From Epiperipatus broadwayi (Eukaryota; Onychophora; Udeonychophora; Euonychophora; Peripatidae), in the NCBI GenBank assembly GCA_028023455.1, contig JAQFVV010012423.1:7544269-7608268 (forward strand): a stretch of 64,000 nt of DNA, written 5' to 3'. Position 1 is the stretch's first letter. Each line of letters opens with the position of its first letter. Below are positions 58,437 to 64,000 of the stretch, piece after piece. Position numbers and translations under genes: made by a program. A model generated the notes under the pieces. It saw nothing but the letters and a program-made list of their open reading frames with translations, did no database searches and had not been told where the DNA came from.

Positions 58437-58535
58437 TGTCAAGTGTTGGTGGTCGAGAGGTCAACACAGCTGCTTTACAAGCAGTTGTCCTGGGTTAGTG
58501 GGTTCACTTCCCGGCTGATGCTATGACACATGAAA
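58437..58535 (+). mobile_element. tRNA-derived SINE inserted at an RTE tail
   Basis: TGTCAAGTGTTGGTGGTCGA start, 'gctgctttacaagcagttgt' anticodon-like arm, 'gtgggttcacttcc', GGCTGATGC, 'tatgacacatg', A-run. The direct repeat AAAAAAGCATCATCA lies at 58422-58436 and 58536-58550. The duplicated bases are the (reversed) TGATGATGC tail of the RTE remnant next to it. Confidence 0.88.
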
Positions 58536-58544
58536 AAAAAAGCA

Positions 58545-59345
58545 TCATCACTTTTAACTGTTTTTGATTCACTACAGAATGAAGAACTCTTGGAGTTTAA
58601 CCCCAATTCTCTGATCAAGAGTTTCTCTTCTACTCATTGCACTGACAAACTTATATTTCATTCATTCATTTCACATGCTATCTTTTTCTACTCTTTTACA
58701 ATCTCTTGGAATTTAGTTTGACATCAATCGTTCATGTCCATCCTAGGGTCCATTTCAATCTCTTCATTTTCTCACTGATGCCTGTTTATTCTCTCACCCA
58801 ACTGTTTCACTTTAAATTCTGTCTTATTAATTCTAATATACATCTTCCCACCTTTCATTGAGTTATCTGAAATCTCTATATTGCTTTTCTGTTAAGTATC
58901 CATAAGGAGAAACTGGTAAAATACACTTATTAAAACTTTTTCTTTTAATATTATTTATACAAAAGCATTCCATCTAAGTTTAATTCTATGATTAACTTCA
59001 TCCATTATGTTTCCATGCATATTAATAATATGACTATGACATTTATATAATTGATTATTATTTTTTTTATTTTATTCTGAAAAAATCTATTGAACATTAA
59101 TCTTTTTAGTATTTATTTTTAGTGCTACTTACCTAATTTCATCTGATAACTCATACAATATTTCTTATAGCTCTAAAGCATTATTTTTAGAAAAAAATCA
59201 CATCATCTGCAACATCTAGGTATCTTAAATAATTTTTATTTACATTTACTCTCTTAGATTCCCAATTTAATCTACAAAGTATTTCATGTAAAACTGCTGA
59301 AAAAGTTTTGAAGATATGGAATCATTCTGTCGTACATTCTTCTTA
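58545..59345 (-). pseudogene. RTE-type LINE remnant
   Basis: On the minus strand, from 59345: a degraded QGDSISPKLF region (YDRMIPYLQNFFSAVLHEIL), then NYLRYLDVADDVIFF (the catalytic FADD has become VADD), then a degraded C-terminal part to the TGATGATGC tail near 58550. It is close to the RTE copy at 16846-18425 but more decayed. The plus-strand frame at 58530-58721 is its shadow. Confidence 0.75.
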
Positions 59346-59397
59346 ATAGTAACCTTTTTAATATTACAGCATATTTTCTTCACTCCTCTTGCATGGT

Positions 59398-60033
59398 TTA
59401 AATGTGAAGATGTTTTAAGCTTCATGCTCATAGTTTGGAATGCTTGAGCCTGGCTTATTTATATATAAATTTAAGAAGAGAAGAAGGTGGGTTCCATCTT
59501 TTTCTCATAGTTCTGGCTTGTGTTTTTGAATTGAGAGTTCCACATGCAGTCATTATTACATCTGATTGTCTGTCACATAAGCATTTTTAAGGCACTTCTG
59601 TCGAAAGTTTTAGCCTTTCATGTTATTATTATATCATCTGCTTGTGCTTAATAAATTTAATATATTTACATTTGTTACTATCATTTCCTTAGATTTGAAA
59701 ATTGCTTCGTAGTAAACCGAAAGATTTCACATTGTTTATTTATATATATTATTTAGTGAATTAAATGTGAAGATGTTTTAAGCTTCATGCTCTTAGTTCG
59801 GAATGCTTGAGTCTGGCTTATTTATATATAAATTTAAGTAGAGAAGAAGGTGGGTTCCATCTTTTTCTCATAGTTCTGGCTTGTGTTTTTGAATTGAGAG
59901 TTCCACATGCAGTCATTATTACATCTGATTGGCTGTCACATAAGTATTTTTAAGGTGCATCTGTTGAAGGTTTTAGCCTTTCACATTATTATTATATCAT
60001 ATGCTTGTGCTTAATAAATTTAATATATTTACA
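59398..60033 (+). repeat. 273-bp direct duplication with a 90-bp spacer
   Basis: Units 59398-59670 and 59761-60033 have the same length and differ at about a dozen positions. Both run from 'ttaaatgtgaagatgtttta' to 'aataaatttaatatatttaca', and each has a TATA-like 'ttatttatatataaattt' and an AATAAA near the end. The spacer is 90 bases. It could be a TRIM-like mini-LTR element or a simple duplication; no PBS was found. Confidence 0.85.
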
Positions 60034-61237
60034 ATAAAGTTTACTTAAAATAAATGTCTCTTAACATTAATTGCAGTTCTACATATATATTTAAAGGATT
60101 CTTCTTATTTATTGATGTAGTTTTGGGGCTGCAAGTTTTATCATGGTCATGATAGATGATTGAGATATTCATCAATGATAGTTAGTGACTAAGGGGTGGC
60201 TTATTATTTTAAATTCTTTGGCATTCCTCAGGGAGCAATCTTTTGATATTGATAGAATTTGCACAGTTTAAGAGTTAAGTAAATATATTTTAAAAAGTTA
60301 GCTAGCGATTTGTTTGTTTTTATGAAACACATTATTGTATTACAAATTTCTATTTAATTTATTTTTCTTTTGGACTATCCCCACAGTATAATTGTGCACA
60401 TATAACTGACTAATTTTACTGTCACAGACAGAATAAATCTTTTAAGTCCATGGCTGATAAATTAGATTTCTACTGGTCACCTTTTTTTTTTTTTTATCTT
60501 TTATCTCCATCAAATTTTTTAAACTAACTTTAATTTAAGCTGACATTCCTTTTAAAAAAATTTCCCACTATGTGATAAATATCTCTTTATTCATTCAAAT
60601 ATAATTACAACTTTTTTTTAAAGTCATTGTTTACTCTCTTTCTATTTTAATTCTCTTTCAATTAATCATACAGATTATAATTTTACGCTTTTTTTTGCCT
60701 CCCCTCTTGCAGTCTAAATTTCACAATAATGCAGAATGCCTCTAGATTCAGAGTTTAATCCTGTCATTGTAATATACTTCCATTTTTTTTCCCTATGTCA
60801 TAGCATCATATCTAGAAAAACATATCTTTTATTTTTAGATATATAATTTTAACTTTTTAAAAAGGTTAACGAAATGTATTTTCAGCTGATCATATTTGTG
60901 CATGAAGCCAAACTAATGAAGTAAAGTAAATGCATTCCAAATTCTGAATTAAAAACTAGACAAAATTTAAAAACTAAAATTTCACAACCAATTGATTTCA
61001 CTTCTAAAGCAGATTTCTCAAAATAAAACAACAAAAATGTATAGTAAATAAATATCCTATAATTCTCAATAACATAATTATCTTTAATATCAAAAGAATA
61101 TTAAAATTCATAAAGAAAGTTTTTCTTTAAGATTTATTTGTGATTTTACTGGTAGTGTTGTTAAGTCGATTTTTTGATTCCTGAATAATTTTTTAAAAGA
61201 ATTTGTTAGTTTTGTTAATTACACTGTTTCATCTTCA
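60034..61237. other. AT-rich spacer, nothing recognised
   Basis: No gene or mobile element can be supported. Confidence 0.4.
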
Positions 61238-61245
61238 TTTGAGGC

Positions 61246-61838
61246 TAGGGTGACCAGATTTTCTGATTTTTCAGGATTTGTTCCTATTTTTGGTTAGATG
61301 TCCCAGTATCCCTGAAATGTCTTTTTGGGACCATTGTATGTCATGATTTTCAAATACTCATAATTATTATTTATTTACATAAATAATTCATTGCAAAAAT
61401 GATAGTTTCTTGGCCCTCTCTGTCCACTTCAGTCTCTACAGTAATATTATAAAAACTTCAGACAAATTCCAACACCAAAATAAAGATCACTATTACATTG
61501 TATGACCGAGTTCTCAAGCTAGATGCATTCTTGCATTCAACTTAGCCTTGGAGCATGTGCAGTTAGATTTTTGTAGACTAAAATTTGAACTGTGCTTGCA
61601 CCTGCTTTGATTGACAATGTAGTTTTACTAGTTCTTTGTTGATATTAATTTTCTACAGTGATAAAATTAATAGGAATATTAATAACCCTAAACAATAGAC
61701 AACATGCCAAAGAGGAAGTGTATTACAATGATGAATATGCACAGAAATGGAGTTTTATAAAAAAAAAAAGGTTGCAATGCTGTAAAAACAATTAGTCGTC
61801 ATATTCAGATTTTTGATTGAACCGGTCTAGTCACCCTA
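61246..61838 (+). mobile_element. hAT-like deletion derivative, 593 bp, with a transposase start
   Basis: TIRs TAGGGTGACCAGATTTT and, from the other end, TAGGGTGACTAGACCGGTT. A perfect 8-bp duplication TTTGAGGC lies at 61238-61245 and 61839-61846. At 61704 an ATG opens a short reading, MPKRKC, followed after a frame shift by NDEYAQKWSFIKK. That matches the N-terminus of many hAT transposases just before the BED finger. The rest of the gene is deleted. Confidence 0.85.
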
Positions 61839-61846
61839 TTTGAGGC

Positions 61847-64000
61847 TTATAATAAAATTAATAATTTTAAAATGAAAAATAATTGGGTGTCTAGTAGTTT
61901 AGATATAGAAAATATGTACCAATCTATAACTAGATTAAATTTGTTTCTGTTAGATGTGATAATATGTTGAACTATCTCCATCATCTATCACTAATGTCAG
62001 ATGCATAGAAAATTTTAAACTTTATTTAAACTTTTCAAATATTTAATGATAATAACACCCAAATAGGCAATACAGGTTAGTAATTATACAAAGTTTCAAA
62101 TAGTATTATTTCCCACTCTTCTAATATACCATCATCACATACTTTCAGACAAATACAAATCTTGTTTCTAATTTAGTTGGTAATGGATTTTTATATAGAA
62201 ATTGTTGTGGTAAAATTCTATGTATTTTACTTATACTGATAAGTTTTATAAAATTATTTGGAACAGAAAATTATTAATTATGATTGTGCATATTTAAAGT
62301 TTTTTTTTTTTGGTTATGCTTTAATTATCCTGCACCTCACTAGATTTAATTGTTTCATCATGGCAATTGAGGATAGAAGAGGGCTTAATAATTTATTCAG
62401 TTGCTGAAAAACTGAGGAACTGCCATAAACGATGCTTTTCTTTGCATTCTGGACAATATATATATATATAAAAATCAATTCACCACAGTGATTCCATTTT
62501 AATGAAGATTTACTAATTTATTTTTTTCTATTTTGATAAAACTTTACTAATTTTTTTTAACAAAGTAAATGTAGATTAGACACATTTCTTGATCAAGATT
62601 CCATGCAAGCATTATATCACATAAACATGTGTGGTTTAAGTGTCCATTTTGCAATGCCTTAACCAGATGTAGGGTTTTTTTTATTTGTCCATTTTGTAAT
62701 TTTCTGAAATAGTTAATACACATATTTTTTTTTTGTTTTTTATTTGCTTTACTGTCCATTTTGTAGATAATATACTTATTAGTTTGGATTCCAAAGTGTC
62801 ATAATTAAAAATTTGGCAATTTTTTGCCTGCTACTAAGGATGCACTTAAAATGAAATAGTAATGTTAGAAGACCTTCTGCAGAGAGACACAAGATTGTTT
62901 CATCATGACAATTACTGTTATATATACATGGCAAAAATGTTTTGATTTTAAGCAAGTAAATACATGTAGTAGTAAATTTACTTTTTTTAATATTTTGCTT
63001 ATGTAGTTTTTTTTTTTTTTAATTTTTGCTTTAGTGTCTATTTTGTAATTTTCTGCCAGAGTTAATATACATTGTATTTTTAATTTTAGTAAAATTTAGA
63101 AATTTCTGCCTTTGTTTGTGTTGGCAGAATGCCATACCTTTCTTCAGTAGGAGGGAGGAGGATGTTTGCGATGGCAGAATACCATTTTAAAAACTCACAA
63201 CTACCTGTTCTTATTTAGTATCATAATGTGTTTTTATTATTTTTGAATACAAATTTATACTTTCAAGTTGTTAACAATGTACATTTTCAAGTTTACTTAT
63301 TAATCTAGTGTGATTAGTGTTAGGGATTGGAGCAGCTGTGACATCTCACGTAAATATCAGTCTGCCAATAACTTTCTAAACCTTGTGAAAATGTTATGAA
63401 ACAGCATTTAGACTGTTAACTATTACTATCCTTTTCTAAACTAATTATTCCACTAGTTATGTTCAATATAACCTATACTGGGTTTTTACTAACCAGGCAG
63501 TGATGGGGTTCGAATCAAGCTGTGCAACTGTGCCAAGTTTTGCTATGTCCTGATCTTACTTTATCTCGATCAAGACTAGCAAGTGATTTCTAACACTATT
63601 CTGTTTTCTAAAATAACTAAATACCCACTATGGATCAACTTTATAGCTAAGTTTAGTACAAGATAAAAGACAATAATATTCTATCAATACATACATATAT
63701 AGGTACAAGGCATAGGTTATAATAATAAATCAATCTATATATAATAAGTCAATATCCTCATGGTTAAAGTCTTCTACTTACTCACACTTTTAATGATTAC
63801 TTGAATTGCTGTTTACTTCATTCTGGTAAATATTCTTTTAGTCTGTGAGCCCTTGAGGTGCAAATAAAATTTATAATAAGATTGGGGTGATCCGTCTATT
63901 CCCTAATTGGCTTGATTACCTTCAGGAGCCAAGATCCTGGGTCTGGAAACAAATCCCCATTATTCTTCCACTGCTTCATATAAATACACAACCTAGTTGT
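61847..64000. other. AT-rich spacer with short repeats
   Basis: A motif with 'tgtccattttgtaattttct' and a following 'agttaatacaca' occurs near 62685 and, changed, near 63030; 'ttgtttcatcatg.caatt' occurs near 62350 and 62895. Near 63510 'ggggttcgaatcaa' looks like a lone B box. No gene is supported. Confidence 0.45.

Noticed and set aside
63495-63545. B-box-like GGTTCGAATC, possible SINE or tRNA
   Set aside because: No A box at the right distance, no cloverleaf, no A-tail or target duplication.

Overview
The window is very AT-rich eukaryotic DNA from an animal genome. I find no host gene, rRNA or functional tRNA that I can support. Almost every interpretable stretch is a transposable element or its remains: Ty3/Gypsy LTR elements, several non-LTR (LINE) families, tRNA-derived SINEs, hAT and Merlin DNA transposons, MITEs and fold-back repeats. 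The mix (RTE-type LINEs with TGA-rich tails, a Mag-like Gypsy element, BED-finger hAT elements, a Merlin element) fits an invertebrate metazoan. The larger LINE resembles families I associate with ticks and other arthropods, but I cannot name the phylum with confidence.

Layout. 1-2520: three head-to-tail, 5'-truncated copies of one LINE (LINE-1w), each starting in the tail of the previous one. 3180-5300: a decayed Gypsy element on the minus strand, followed by a SINE. 6676-7560: a hairpin and tandem duplications. 9423-14892: a young, nearly intact Gypsy element on the minus strand with 575-bp LTRs, a CATAT target duplication, gag-protease and RT-RNaseH-integrase frames separated by one in-frame UGA; it sits in a fold-back repeat family (family 2). 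16760-20620: a nested set, a hAT transposon with TIRs and an 8-bp target duplication that contains an RTE LINE (about 16846-18425) and a complete but dead Merlin transposon (19352-20536). 22160-24762: a tRNA-Gly-like sequence and two fold-back elements. 29908-30672: the 3' end of another LINE on the minus strand.

31334-41842: two direct repeats of 3.7 and 4.0 kb flank a 2.7-kb centre with a coiled-coil, gag-like pseudogene. TG...CA ends, a PBS-like and a PPT-like site make a giant-LTR (LARD-like) retrotransposon the best reading. 41911-43352: a fold-back element split by a hAT MITE, then a solo LTR. 43559-45920: a dead hAT with BED finger and dimerisation domain. 47470-50642: the longest LINE-1w copy, inside a short repeat whose uninterrupted sister lies just downstream. 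51939-58550: SINEs, a hAT MITE, another LINE-1w copy and four copies of fold-back family 1. 58545-64000: an RTE remnant, a 273-bp direct duplication, a hAT deletion derivative, then sequence in which I see almost nothing.

Together this is an archive of nested insertions that gives relative ages: family 2 before Gypsy; hAT before RTE and Merlin; fold-back family 1 before the hAT MITE; RTE before SINE. Only the Gypsy element and some SINEs look recent.
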